Positions 1 to 9,202 are shown, counted from the stretch's first letter. The stretch: DNA of 64,000 bases from Sulfitobacter sp. S190 (GCF_025141935.1 NZ_CP081120.1:1612001-1676000); one strand, 5' to 3'. Numbers and translations: made by a program. Notes: generated by a model not told the origin, from the sequence alone.

Positions 1-1
1 C

Positions 2-610
2 GGATACGAGGCGTTCGAGGGGCAGGGCATCCATTACGCGGCAACAGCCCTCGAAGCGCAGTTTTGCGCAGGCAGCGAAGCGATTGTAATCGGCGGCGGT
101 AATTCAGCGGGGCAGGCGGCGGTGTTCTTGTCGTCACACGCGTCGCACGTGCATGTCCTTGTGCGCGGCAGCGGGCTGGCCGACAGCATGTCGGACTACC
201 TTGTTCAGCGTATCGATCGCTCGGAGCGTATTACCTTGCATACACATACCGAGCTGTGCGCGGTACATGGCGACCGGATGCTGGAGCAGGTGACATTGGT
301 CAACAACCAGACGGGCGACATGGAGAAACGTGATGTGCCCAACGTTTTTGTCATGATCGGTGCTGTCCCGAACACCGGTTGGATGGGTGATTGTGTCGAT
401 CTCGACGAAAAGGGCTTTGTCAAAACCGGAAAGGCGGCGCAGAGCGACAGCGGATCGCCCTTTGCTACATCTGCGCCGGGTGTCTTTGCCGTAGGTGATG
501 TGCGCTCCGGATCGGTCAAACGGGTCGCGTCCGGCGTCGGTGAGGGATCGGTGTGTATCAGCGACGTGCACCAGTATCTGGCCGAGGTATTTCCTGACAG
601 ACACGGCTGA
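2..610 (+). CDS. Thioredoxin reductase-like FAD/NAD(P)-dependent oxidoreductase, 5'-truncated
   Basis: Only the C-terminal part is present; the frame is open from base 2, so the gene starts before the window. The second Rossmann motif is visible (VIGGGNSAGQAA), followed by the typical TrxB ending GVFAVGDVRSGSVKRVASGVGEGS, which binds FAD. Where TrxB carries its redox CATC just before this motif, this protein reads HYAATALEA, so the disulfide-reducing cysteines are missing. That pattern is known from TrxR-like proteins fused to a cyclic-nucleotide-binding domain, but the N-terminus cannot be seen here. It converges on the monooxygenase gene with about 60 bp between them and no clear hairpin. 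The physiological substrate is unknown. Confidence 0.85.
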   Translation, partial: GYEAFEGQGIHYAATALEAQFCAGSEAIVIGGGNSAGQAAVFLSSHASHVHVLVRGSGLADSMSDYLVQRIDRSERITLHTHTELCAVHGDRMLEQVTLVNNQTGDMEKRDVPNVFVMIGAVPNTGWMGDCVDLDEKGFVKTGKAAQSDSGSPFATSAPGVFAVGDVRSGSVKRVASGVGEGSVCISDVHQYLAEVFPDRHG

Positions 611-670
611 TTGACGCCCTACCGAGGTGCGGCTGCCCCGCGTGGCAATATGCAGCGCAGCCGTTCCTTG

Positions 671-2470
671 TCAGGCGGTGTGATGCACGTCCTGCAACCC
701 GTATACAGGGGTATCAAGACCTTCCTGCCGCGCCTTGATCTGTAGCGCGAGATAGAGCGAGTAGTGGCGCGATTGGTGAAGATTGCCACCGTGGAACCAT
801 AGGTTCTGCTGTTGTGTCGGCTTCCACATATTGCGCTGCTCGCCTTCCCACGGGCCCGGATCCTTTGTGGTCTCAGAACCCAGCCCCCACACTTTGCCGA
901 CCTTGTCCGCCACGCTCTGGCTGATCAGATCGGCAGCCCAGCCATTCATCGATCCGTATCCGGTGGCCAACACAACCAGATCGGCATCAAGCTCGGTTCC
1001 GTCTTCGAGAATGACGCCGGTCTCGCTGTATGCGCGCATTTGCCCCTGCACCAGTTTGACTTGACCATCGATGATGAGCTGGCTGGCGCCCACGTCGATG
1101 TAGTAGCCAGAGCCGCGGCGCAGGTATTTCATGAACAAGCCACTGTCGTCGTCGCCGAAATCCAGCTGAAACCCGGCCTTTTCGAGGCCTTGATAAAACG
1201 CGGTATCCCGCTCGCGCATCTGCTGGTACAGCGGGATCTGGAATTCGTGCAGGATACGGTAGGGAAGGGAGGCAAAGATCATGTCCGCCTTTTCCGTCGT
1301 CATTCCCGCATCGACGGCTTCCTGACTGTAAAGTGCGCCTAGACCGATCTCCATCAGCGTGTCGGACCGCACGATATGGGTCGAAGAGCGCTGTAACATC
1401 GTGACATCGGCACCGTGTTCCCAAAGCGCAGCACAGATATCGTGGGCCGAATTATTTGATCCGATCACCACACATTTCTTGCCCTCCCACGCATCGGGTC
1501 CGTCGTGCTGCGACGAATGCTGTATCGTACCCTGAAACTTGTTCTGGTCGGGAAACTCGGGGATGTTTGCCTTGCCGGACATGCCGGTCGCAAGAACCAG
1601 CTGTGTAGGGTGCAACGTGACCTCTCCCCCGTCGCGATTGACTTTGACCGTCCAGGTGCCGCTGTCGGCGTCAAAGCGGGCGGACGTCACCTCTGACCGC
1701 GTCCAGTAGTTCAGCTCCATCACCTTCGTGTACATCTCCAGCCAGTCGCCGATTTTGTCCTTTGGGGCGAAAACGGGCCAATTGTCGGGAAATTTGATAT
1801 AAGGCAGGTGGTCGTACCAAACCGGATCGTGCAGGCACAACGACTTGTAGCGCTTGCGCCAGCTATCCCCGGGACGGTCGTTCTTTTCGATAATGATCGT
1901 CGGGACACCCAACTGCCGCAGCCGCGCGCCAAGTGCGATGCCCCCCTGACCTCCGCCGATGATGACGGTATAGGGCTGTCGTTCATAGCCGAGCGTCGCA
2001 GCTTCGTGTTCGCGTTCTTCCTGCCATGTCTTGCGGTCCTTTTCGGCACCGTGTTCTGCTCCCATGGGGCGCCCGTGCCCTTGCGGCTCTTCGTGGCCCT
2101 TGAGTTCCTGAAGCGCGGTCAGCAGCGTCCAGATTTTCCCGTCCTTCAAACGGATCAAACCCCATCCGCGCCCCTGAGCCGTCTCGAAGGTAATCCATGC
2201 CGTCGTGACGCCCGCGTCTTCGGTCGCCGGTTCACCCGCCTGAACCTCGAATTTCGCGGGCTTGGCGTGGGTCAGCTGGCTTTGCAGCATTGCCTCGATC
2301 TCCTCACGCCCCTCGACCGTCTTGATGTTCCAAGTCATCGCAACCAGATCGCGCCAATAGCTGTCCTCCAAAAACATCTCGGCGGCCTTGTGCGCATCGC
2401 CCGCGGCGAGCACTTGTGAAAAATCATCAAGAAAATTCTGGGTCTCGGTGGTCAGGGTCGTATCGAGCAT
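671..2470 (-). CDS. SnoaL-like domain fused to flavin-containing monooxygenase (FMO/YUCCA type)
   Basis: A 599-residue protein. The first ~140 residues form a SnoaL/NTF2-like domain (FLDDFSQVLAAGDAHKAAEMF, then MTWNIKTVEGREEIEAML). The rest is a class B flavin monooxygenase with an FAD-binding GGGQGGIALG motif, an FMO fingerprint-like FQGTIQHSSQH, a second nucleotide-binding motif VVIGSNNSAHDI and the late ATG motif LATGYGS. Such enzymes use NADPH and O2 to oxygenate small substrates; plant YUCCA enzymes make auxin, but no substrate can be assigned here. The start at 2470 is chosen because GGGAGGA lies just upstream; the frame is open further but lacks coding character there. It follows the agl operon on the same strand beyond a terminator, so it is probably transcribed separately. 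Confidence 0.85.
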   Translation of the reverse strand: MLDTTLTTETQNFLDDFSQVLAAGDAHKAAEMFLEDSYWRDLVAMTWNIKTVEGREEIEAMLQSQLTHAKPAKFEVQAGEPATEDAGVTTAWITFETAQGRGWGLIRLKDGKIWTLLTALQELKGHEEPQGHGRPMGAEHGAEKDRKTWQEEREHEAATLGYERQPYTVIIGGGQGGIALGARLRQLGVPTIIIEKNDRPGDSWRKRYKSLCLHDPVWYDHLPYIKFPDNWPVFAPKDKIGDWLEMYTKVMELNYWTRSEVTSARFDADSGTWTVKVNRDGGEVTLHPTQLVLATGMSGKANIPEFPDQNKFQGTIQHSSQHDGPDAWEGKKCVVIGSNNSAHDICAALWEHGADVTMLQRSSTHIVRSDTLMEIGLGALYSQEAVDAGMTTEKADMIFASLPYRILHEFQIPLYQQMRERDTAFYQGLEKAGFQLDFGDDDSGLFMKYLRRGSGYYIDVGASQLIIDGQVKLVQGQMRAYSETGVILEDGTELDADLVVLATGYGSMNGWAADLISQSVADKVGKVWGLGSETTKDPGPWEGEQRNMWKPTQQQNLWFHGGNLHQSRHYSLYLALQIKARQEGLDTPVYGLQDVHHTA

Positions 2471-2623
2471 GCGGTGTCCTCCCTCGGATGCTGTGCCCGA
2501 AAGAGTACCCGCAATACGCGATTTTCGAAGACAGCTGGCAGCAGGCCGCCACCCGTCGGCAACATCTTGCCGTTGGGTCAGCTTTTCTGCGCGCGCACTC
2601 GAGTGGCAAAGCGTCAAAAGCAA

Positions 2624-2652
2624 AAAGGGCGACCCGAACGGGACCGCCCTTT
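2624..2652 (-). terminator. Rho-independent terminator of the agl operon
   Basis: An 8-bp stem (AAAGGGCG/CGCCCTTT) around a GC-rich loop. On the minus strand it is followed by a short T-rich stretch. It sits 24 bp beyond the aglK stop and separates the operon from the monooxygenase gene. Confidence 0.8.
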
Positions 2653-2675
2653 GCAGTGCCTGACGCTTTCGTGGA

Positions 2676-3689
2676 TCAATCGACCAGTCGCAGCCCAGAT
2701 TGGGCATCGAACCGGTGCGCGCTGTCACCTTTCGGGGAGAAATGTATCGTCTCACCGATCTTCTGCGTCGGTTTGTGCGGCATCTTTGCTGTAAAGCGCG
2801 TGCCTTTGGATGTGAGCATGTGAACAAGCACATATTCCCCCATCTGCTCGACCAGATCGAGCGTTCCGCTCACCATCGGGTTTTCGGTGACTTCGACCAT
2901 GTGTTCCGGACGAATGCCAGTCACATGCGACGCGGGCCCCGATGCCAGATCATCTCCGTCAAAGAAGTTCATCTGCGGGCTGCCGATAAAGCCTGCGACG
3001 AACTGGTTGATCGGCTCGTTATAAAGGGTCATCGGCGCGCCAACCTGTTCGACACGGCCGGCACGCAGCACGACAATCTTGTCCGCCAATGTCATCGCTT
3101 CCACCTGGTCGTGGGTGACGTAGATCATCGTCGTGTCGGGCATCGATTCCTTGAGCTTGGCGATCTCGATCCGCGTGCGGACGCGCAGTTCCGCGTCGAG
3201 GTTCGACAGCGGTTCGTCAAAGAGGAACACGGACGGTTCGCGTACGATGGCCCGGCCAATAGCAACCCGCTGGCGCTGACCGCCAGAGAGCGCCTTGGGC
3301 AGGCGGTCGAGATATTCTTCCAGCTGCAGGATGCGGGCCGCGTTCGTGACCTTCTCCTTAACGATGTCATTGGGTGTCTTTGCGATACGCAAGCTGAACG
3401 CCATATTCTCGAACACCGACATATGCGGATAAAGCGCGTAGGACTGGAACACCATGGCGATTCCGCGCTTGGAAGACGGCATCGCGTTCATGAGCTGATC
3501 GCCGATATAAAGCTCCCCCGAAGAGATGCTCTCCAGACCTGCAATCATGCGAAGCAAAGTCGACTTGCCGCAGCCCGAAGGGCCGACGAAAACGGTGAAC
3601 TCCCCTTTTTCGATTTCCAGCGATACATCGTGCATCACATGGGTCGAACCGTAAAGTTTGTTGATGTCACGCAGCGAGAGATTAGACAT
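2676..3689 (-). CDS. aglK: Alpha-glucoside ABC transporter ATP-binding protein AglK
   Basis: A 337-residue MalK/UgpC-type ATPase that powers sugar import at the inner membrane. Walker [10 protein letters not shown] is at residues 36-44, the signature LSGGQ at 134-138 and Walker B FLFDEP at 155-160. A C-terminal TOBE/regulatory region follows (TGIRPEHM). It is the last gene of aglEFGAK; its start overlaps the aglA stop by 8 bp. The assignment to alpha-glucosides rests on gene order, which matches the aglEFGAK operon of Sinorhizobium meliloti. The ATPase alone could serve several sugar permeases. Confidence 0.93.
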   Translation of the reverse strand: MSNLSLRDINKLYGSTHVMHDVSLEIEKGEFTVFVGPSGCGKSTLLRMIAGLESISSGELYIGDQLMNAMPSSKRGIAMVFQSYALYPHMSVFENMAFSLRIAKTPNDIVKEKVTNAARILQLEEYLDRLPKALSGGQRQRVAIGRAIVREPSVFLFDEPLSNLDAELRVRTRIEIAKLKESMPDTTMIYVTHDQVEAMTLADKIVVLRAGRVEQVGAPMTLYNEPINQFVAGFIGSPQMNFFDGDDLASGPASHVTGIRPEHMVEVTENPMVSGTLDLVEQMGEYVLVHMLTSKGTRFTAKMPHKPTQKIGETIHFSPKGDSAHRFDAQSGLRLVD

Positions 3690-5325
3690 GGGCTTCCTCG
3701 TTCAGGCTGACGATCCAGGCCGATTTTGGCGGCAGCATCGTGGTGTCGTTGGCTGGGGCGGCGGGCCATTCGTAGGTTGATTTCAGGACATTGGCCCCGT
3801 CGGGCAGGCTGACTTCCTGCGCGGCGTCACTGAAATTGAAGATACAGCGCACGCGGCTGTCGGCTGACGCGCGGTCGATGGTCAACAGATCGCCATCCGC
3901 GTGAAAACCGGTGCCGTCCCCGTCATAAAGCGCGCGCGTATTCCGGCGCAGGTCGATGAAATCGCGGTAGAATTTCAGCAAACTGTCGTCCTGTGCTTCT
4001 TGCACGTTTACGTTGGCGGCAGCGTGCTCTGCACTGATCGGCAACCACGGATCGCCCACGGTAAAGCCCGCGTTCGCCGCATCAGACCAGACCATCGGCG
4101 TACGGCATCCGTCGCGGCCCTTGAATTCGGGCCAGAAGGTAATGCCATACGGATCCTGCAGCGCCTCGAAGGGAACGTCGGCTTCGCGCAGGCCAAGCTC
4201 TTCGCCCTGATACACGCAGGCCGACCCCGGCAAAGACAAAAGGAAAGCGGCCTGCATCCGCTGTTCCTGCGCGGCGAGTGTCCCCGACGCCAGTCTGGAG
4301 GCATGACGCTGGACATCGTGATTGCTGAGCGCCCAGCATTGCCAGCCGTCGGGGGCTTTTTGTTTGAACAGGCTCAGCACTTGTGCCGTCTTGTCAGCGC
4401 GCAGCTTTTCGGGGCTCAGGAAGTCGAAGGCGTAGCACATGTGCACGCGCTTATCGCCCTTGGTGTATTGCGCCACGAGCTCGAGGCCGATTTGCGCATC
4501 GCCCACTTCGCCAACCGCTGCGCGATCGTCGTATTGGTCCATCAGTGCCCGCAGCCGCTCTAGGAATGCGATATTCTCGGGCTGGTTCTTGTCATAAAGG
4601 TGCTCTTGGTGATTGTAGGGGTTCACCTCGGGCGCAATGGACGCATTGCGCTGTTCGACGGGCAGGGCGGGGTTGTCGCGCAGTTGACGGTCGTGGAAGT
4701 AGAAGTTGATGGTATCCAGCCGGAAGCCGTCAACACCCCGGTCGAGCCAGAACCGGGCAACATCCAGCAACCGGTCCTGCACATCCACATTGTGGAAGTT
4801 CAGATCCGGCTGCGACGTCAGGAAGTTGTGCAGATAGTACTGGCGGCGCTTCGGCTCCCACTCCCAGGCGGAGCCGCCGAAGATCGACAACCAGTTGTTG
4901 GGCGGCGTTCCGTCGGGCTTTGGATCGGCCCAGACATAGGCATCCGCCATATCGTTGGTGCAATCCTGCCGGCTGGCCTGGAACCAAGGATGCTGATCCG
5001 ATGTGTGCGACAGAACCAGATCGATCATGATCTTCAGGCCCAACTCGTGCGCCCGTGCAATCATCGCATCGAAATCCGCCAGATTGCCGAACAGCGGATC
5101 AATGTCGCAATAGTCCGACACGTCGTATCCGAAGTCCTTCATCGGAGATTTGAAGAAGGGTGAAATCCAGATGGCATCCACCCCGAGCGAGGCAATGTGG
5201 TCAAGCCGTTGGGTGATGCCGCGCAGATCGCCCAGGCCGTCGCCGTCACTGTCCTGGAACGAGCGTGGATAGATCTGGTAGATCACCCCGCCGCGCCACC
5301 ATTTTTTGTCTTCAAGCGCTGTCAT
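3682..5325 (-). CDS. aglA: Alpha-glucosidase AglA (GH13)
   Basis: A 547-residue cytoplasmic glycoside hydrolase of family 13 (oligo-1,6-glucosidase/alpha-glucosidase type) that splits imported alpha-glucosides such as sucrose, maltose or trehalose to glucose. Visible are YQIYPRSFQDSDGDGLGDL near the N-terminus, the nucleophile Asp204 in GFRLDTIN, the acid/base Glu273 in AVGEVGD and Asp337 in LSNHDVQRH. There is no signal peptide, fitting hydrolysis after uptake. The start at 5325 gives the family N-terminus (MTALEDKKWWRGGVIYQIYP) and lies one base from the aglG stop; the open frame upstream reads through aglG and is not real. Confidence 0.94.
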   Translation of the reverse strand: MTALEDKKWWRGGVIYQIYPRSFQDSDGDGLGDLRGITQRLDHIASLGVDAIWISPFFKSPMKDFGYDVSDYCDIDPLFGNLADFDAMIARAHELGLKIMIDLVLSHTSDQHPWFQASRQDCTNDMADAYVWADPKPDGTPPNNWLSIFGGSAWEWEPKRRQYYLHNFLTSQPDLNFHNVDVQDRLLDVARFWLDRGVDGFRLDTINFYFHDRQLRDNPALPVEQRNASIAPEVNPYNHQEHLYDKNQPENIAFLERLRALMDQYDDRAAVGEVGDAQIGLELVAQYTKGDKRVHMCYAFDFLSPEKLRADKTAQVLSLFKQKAPDGWQCWALSNHDVQRHASRLASGTLAAQEQRMQAAFLLSLPGSACVYQGEELGLREADVPFEALQDPYGITFWPEFKGRDGCRTPMVWSDAANAGFTVGDPWLPISAEHAAANVNVQEAQDDSLLKFYRDFIDLRRNTRALYDGDGTGFHADGDLLTIDRASADSRVRCIFNFSDAAQEVSLPDGANVLKSTYEWPAAPANDTTMLPPKSAWIVSLNEEAHV

Positions 5326-5326
5326 G

Positions 5327-6544
5327 TCAGCCCCCTTTAACCGATCCCGCCAACAGACCACGTACGAAGTAGCGCTGGAGCGAGATGAATACGATGAGTG
5401 GTACAACCATCGAGATGAAGGCAGACGCGTTGAGCCGCTCCAACTCGGACTTGTAGGTACCGATTTGTTTCTGGATTTCGATAGGCAGCACAAGGTCACT
5501 GGACGGACCAAGGATCAGAGCCACCAGCAGATCGTTCCAGACCCACAGGAACTGGAAAATCCCGTAGGACGCGAGGGCCGGCATCGACAGGGGCAACACC
5601 AGCTTTGTGAAAATCTGCAAATGAGTGGCGCCGTCCAGCCGTGCGCTTTCGATCAGCTCGCCGGGCAGGTTGGCAATGTAGTTGCGCAGCAGGTAGATCG
5701 CCAGTGGCAGGCCAAACGCCGTGTGGGCAAGCCAAAGCCCGCTGAAACTCTTGCCCGAGACATCACAGTCCTGCCCCTCGCATAAGCCGAGCGCGGCCTG
5801 TAGGTCACCGGCCCAATCAGCCACGGAGGTGAACATCGACAACACCGGAATGAAGGCCAACTGCAACGGCACGACCAGAAGTGCGATCACGACCGCCAGC
5901 AGGACATCTCTGCCCGGGAACCGCAACCAGCTGAAGGCATAGGCCGCGAAGGCCGCGATCATCACAGGTATGACCGTTGCAGGGATCGTGACGATAAAGC
6001 TGTTGATCAGCGAATTGGTGATCCTGCCATCGGCAAAGGCCCGTTTATAGTTTTGCAGCCCAAAGGTCGGCGGATGGTTGATCCGAACGCCGATCGTCTT
6101 GCCGCCGCGGGTGTATTCCTCGTCAAAGACCCATTCGTAATCGCCATTGGCCTGCAGGGTGAAATTACCATCGCGGATATCGATTGTTTCACCGGGTTGT
6201 GCGGCATCTGGGTTTGTCGCACTTGCGCCGAAGCGCACGACTTCGCCGCGGATCGGGGGTTGCGCGATGTCACCGTCTTCGGCGGCATCCGCGGCTTCTT
6301 CGGCGTTGCGGTCATCGATGATGTTGCCACGGATAACCCATACATCGCCTTCCTGGACCAGGGCATCGCTGCCTTTGGTCTTGAAGCTGTAGCCGATTTC
6401 GTTCGACACGATAGAGCGCCAGAAACCGGTTTCATTGGCATGCTTGGTCGACCGTGCCGATGTCAGAAGCAGGCCTGCGAAAGGCACCACCCAGATCATC
6501 ACGATGACCAGCAAGATGGCAGTCAGGAGTGCTTTGCGTCCCAT
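5327..6544 (-). CDS. aglG: Alpha-glucoside ABC transporter permease AglG
   Basis: A 405-residue MalG-type inner-membrane permease. A first membrane segment (residues ~5-27) is followed by a long hydrophilic insert (~30-150, rich in acidic residues, EEAADAAEDGD). The transporter core comes next, with the EAA loop that contacts the ATPase (ELIESARLDGATHLQIF). MalG-type proteins are usually near 280-300 residues, so the insert explains the extra length; enlarged AglG proteins are known from other alphaproteobacteria. It is tightly packed between aglF (1 bp gap) and aglA (1 bp gap). Confidence 0.93.
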   Translation of the reverse strand: MGRKALLTAILLVIVMIWVVPFAGLLLTSARSTKHANETGFWRSIVSNEIGYSFKTKGSDALVQEGDVWVIRGNIIDDRNAEEAADAAEDGDIAQPPIRGEVVRFGASATNPDAAQPGETIDIRDGNFTLQANGDYEWVFDEEYTRGGKTIGVRINHPPTFGLQNYKRAFADGRITNSLINSFIVTIPATVIPVMIAAFAAYAFSWLRFPGRDVLLAVVIALLVVPLQLAFIPVLSMFTSVADWAGDLQAALGLCEGQDCDVSGKSFSGLWLAHTAFGLPLAIYLLRNYIANLPGELIESARLDGATHLQIFTKLVLPLSMPALASYGIFQFLWVWNDLLVALILGPSSDLVLPIEIQKQIGTYKSELERLNASAFISMVVPLIVFISLQRYFVRGLLAGSVKGG

Positions 6545-6545
6545 G

Positions 6546-7742
6546 TTACGCCTCCTCTTTGCGCTGGCGGTAGAGGTTGAAGAGCATGATCGGCACGATG
6601 ACCAGCATCAGAATGACGGCGATGGCTGCAGCCAGTTCCGGTTCACGCTGCGAATTGCGCGTCTGCTCCATGTATGTGGCAAGCAGCAGCTTGTCCGGCT
6701 TGTTGGCGGTTAGCGCGAAGGGGATATCGAAGACCTTCAACACAAGGATCGTGAGCGTGGTCCATACCACCACAACCGTTGAGTAGATTTGCGGAAGCGT
6801 GATCTTGAAGAACGTCTGCGTGGGCGTGGCACCATCCATTTCGGCAGCTTCAAGCGTTTCTTGCGGAACCGAGCGCAGAGCGGCGGAGAAGATGACCATG
6901 GCAAAACCCGTCTGGATCCAGACCAGAATGCCCATCATGAAAAAGTTGCCCCAGAACTGCATCTCGTACCAGAACCGAGGCTCCGTGCCGAACGGCTTCA
7001 GCAGCGCGTTGAGCAGACCGATCTGGTGTGTCTCGGTGCCACCGTCGGCGTAGATGTTGCGCCAGATCACGGCGGCGCCGACAAAGGAGATCGCCATTGG
7101 CACAAAGATCAGTGATTTGGCAAATGTGCCCCAGCGCACGTTATCGGCCAGCACCGCGATCAACATCCCGAAAAAGATGCAAAGCGTCGGCACGACGGTC
7201 AGCCACAGGATCGAGTTGCGGATGGCGAGCCAGAAGTTTTCGGACTGGAAGATGAACAGGTAGTTGGAGAACCCTACGAACCCGCTCTCGCTCATCGGTT
7301 GGCCTGCGGCGTTCAGCACCTGATTTCCGGCCGCATCGAGCAGAGGCGTGTCGTTTGTCAGGCTTAACCGGAATGTCTCGATCGCGGGATAGATCAGGAA
7401 CAGCGTCAAGAGCGCCAGCGCGGGAATGATGAACAGCCAGGGTTGCACCGCGTCCTGAACGGCCAAACCGCGTGGATCGCTGCCCGCTGACAACCAGCCG
7501 TTCATCCATGATGAGAGCCAGAAGTACATAAAGCTCAGCAGAAGCGCGATCACGATGGCGCGCAGGGCGTAAACAACCTTGGTGACCAGATCGCTGTCAA
7601 AGGGCAGGGCCCAGACGGCAAAATCGGTCAGATATGATGTCACGGCAAACAATGCCGCACCGGTCGCTGGCAGCAGGATGATCATGGTGATCACGATCAT
7701 GGCCAGTTTCGACAGGATTTCGGATGTTGGGACTTTGATCAT
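6546..7742 (-). CDS. aglF: Alpha-glucoside ABC transporter permease AglF
   Basis: A 398-residue MalF-type permease with two N-terminal membrane segments, a periplasmic loop and a C-terminal core. The core carries the EAA motif (ETLEAAEMDGATPTQTFFKITLP). It forms the translocation pore with AglG. The start at 7742 (MIKVPTSEIL) is preferred over an in-frame codon 8 residues earlier, because AGGTGAGG sits 7 bases before it. The 73-bp gap to aglE holds a strong hairpin, suggesting aglF is expressed below aglE. Confidence 0.93.
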   Translation of the reverse strand: MIKVPTSEILSKLAMIVITMIILLPATGAALFAVTSYLTDFAVWALPFDSDLVTKVVYALRAIVIALLLSFMYFWLSSWMNGWLSAGSDPRGLAVQDAVQPWLFIIPALALLTLFLIYPAIETFRLSLTNDTPLLDAAGNQVLNAAGQPMSESGFVGFSNYLFIFQSENFWLAIRNSILWLTVVPTLCIFFGMLIAVLADNVRWGTFAKSLIFVPMAISFVGAAVIWRNIYADGGTETHQIGLLNALLKPFGTEPRFWYEMQFWGNFFMMGILVWIQTGFAMVIFSAALRSVPQETLEAAEMDGATPTQTFFKITLPQIYSTVVVVWTTLTILVLKVFDIPFALTANKPDKLLLATYMEQTRNSQREPELAAAIAVILMLVIVPIMLFNLYRQRKEEA

Positions 7743-7761
7743 GGCGCACCTCACCTGTGAG

Positions 7762-7789
7762 GACACGCGCGAAAAATCTCGCGCGTGTC
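7762..7789 (-). promoter_or_regulatory. Intercistronic hairpin between aglE and aglF
   Basis: A perfect 11-bp GC-rich inverted repeat (GACACGCGCGA/TCGCGCGTGTC) with a 6-base loop and no T-run. It lies between the binding-protein gene and the first permease gene. Hairpins in this position protect the upstream message and reduce downstream expression in other sugar operons such as malE-malF. The role here is inferred. Confidence 0.7.
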
Positions 7790-7815
7790 GTTGTTATCGT
7801 AACAAAGGGAACTGG

Positions 7816-9162
7816 TTACTTGATCGCGTCCCAAGCCGACTGGATGTTGTCGGCTGTGGTTGCGGTGTCCTGGCCTTGGGTAAAGGCAGTCATCTCGGTC
7901 CAGAATGCACCGGCGCCGATGGCACCTGGCATCAGGTCGGATGCGTCAAAGCGGAACGTGTCGGCACCGGCAAGGATTTCACCCATTTTGCGCAGGCTGT
8001 CATTGGCGTATGCGCTGGTGTCCACCCCCTTGTGAGGTGTCAGGAAGCCGGTCTGTGCCATCCAGATTTCGTGCGCCACCGGCTGCTTGAGGAACTCGAA
8101 GAACGCGTGGGTTGCATCGCTTTCGTTCGTCATGGCCCAAAGTGTGCCGCCACCAAGAACGGGCTTGCCCAGATCCGGGTTGGACGCGAAGGGCGGGAAG
8201 TAGAAGAAGTCTGCTTCGCCTTCGGATACTTCTTCACCCTTGTCTGGGAAGAACGCAGGGATGAAGGACGCCTGACGGTGCATGAAGCACTGAGGAGGTG
8301 TGGTGAAGAGACCCTTGGGGCTGTCACCAAAGAAAGTGGAGGCCACACTGTCGGCACCACCCGCTACGTAGGCGTCGTTTTTGGCGATGGAGCCAAACAC
8401 GTCCATGGCTGCTTTGACTTCGTCGCTGTTGAAGGCCAGATCGTTCGTCACCCACTTGTCGTAGTTCTCGGGCGACGTGGTGCGCAGCATGATGTCTTCC
8501 ATCCAGTCGGTCGCTGTCCAACCGGTCGCACCGCCGGATTCGATGCCGAGGCACCATGGTGTGCCGCCGTCCGCGACAATCTGGTCGGACAGGGCGATCA
8601 GCTCTTCCATGGTTTCAGGCACTTCGTAACCGGCATCCTCAAATGTTTCCGGCTTGTACCAGACAAGCGATTTCACATCCGCCTTATAGGCAAAGGCATA
8701 GAACTGCTCTTGGCCGTTCTCGTCTGCATACGTACCCAGATCGGCCCAGGATTGACCCGCACCGTAGTTTTCGGCCATCCAGCCCGCGATGTCCTGCTTT
8801 AGGGGCACCAAGCCACCTTCGGCGGCCAGATCAGCGGCCAGACCCGGTTGTGGGAATACCGCGATGTTCGGCGCGGAGCCTGCACGAACGTCGGTGACGA
8901 TCAGCTGTTCGAATTCGCCCGAACCGGCGTATTCAACGGTCGCACCTGTGGACGTCTCGAAGCAGTCGATGACGTTGTTAACCAGCTCTTCGTCGGTACC
9001 TTCCCAAGGGCCCGCGATGGTCACTGTCTGACCCGCAAAATCGCCCAGACCCAGTTCGCCAGCCGCGCAGCGTGCATCCGCATGGCCGTCCGCAAAGGCC
9101 GCGATTCCCGTGCCAAGCGTCAGAACACTTGCCGTAGACAATAGTTTCAGTGATGTTTTCAT
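7816..9162 (-). CDS. aglE: Alpha-glucoside ABC transporter substrate-binding protein AglE
   Basis: A 448-residue periplasmic sugar-binding protein of the extracellular solute-binding family 1. The N-terminus is a signal peptide (MKTSLKLLSTASVLTLGTGIAAFA, cleaved before DGHAD). The mature part begins with a family-like sequence (GQTVTIAGPWEGTDEELV). It captures alpha-glucosides for AglFGK. The start at 9162 is supported by GGAGGAAC eight bases upstream. It is the first gene of the operon, and a 20-bp perfect palindrome 20 bp upstream is the probable AglR operator. Confidence 0.93.
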   Translation of the reverse strand: MKTSLKLLSTASVLTLGTGIAAFADGHADARCAAGELGLGDFAGQTVTIAGPWEGTDEELVNNVIDCFETSTGATVEYAGSGEFEQLIVTDVRAGSAPNIAVFPQPGLAADLAAEGGLVPLKQDIAGWMAENYGAGQSWADLGTYADENGQEQFYAFAYKADVKSLVWYKPETFEDAGYEVPETMEELIALSDQIVADGGTPWCLGIESGGATGWTATDWMEDIMLRTTSPENYDKWVTNDLAFNSDEVKAAMDVFGSIAKNDAYVAGGADSVASTFFGDSPKGLFTTPPQCFMHRQASFIPAFFPDKGEEVSEGEADFFYFPPFASNPDLGKPVLGGGTLWAMTNESDATHAFFEFLKQPVAHEIWMAQTGFLTPHKGVDTSAYANDSLRKMGEILAGADTFRFDASDLMPGAIGAGAFWTEMTAFTQGQDTATTADNIQSAWDAIK

Positions 9163-9182
9163 GGTTGTTCCTCCCAGAATGC

Positions 9183-9202
9183 AATCCAAAGCGCTTTGGA
9201 TT
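9183..9202. promoter_or_regulatory. Palindromic LacI-type operator upstream of aglE
   Basis: AATCCAAAGCGCTTTGGATT is a perfect 20-bp palindrome with the central CG typical of LacI/GalR-family operators. It lies between the aglE start and a possible minus-strand -35 element (TTGACA, complement of 9235-9240); no good -10 is visible. A repressor bound here would block aglE transcription. The divergent aglR gene encodes the expected ligand. Confidence 0.8.
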
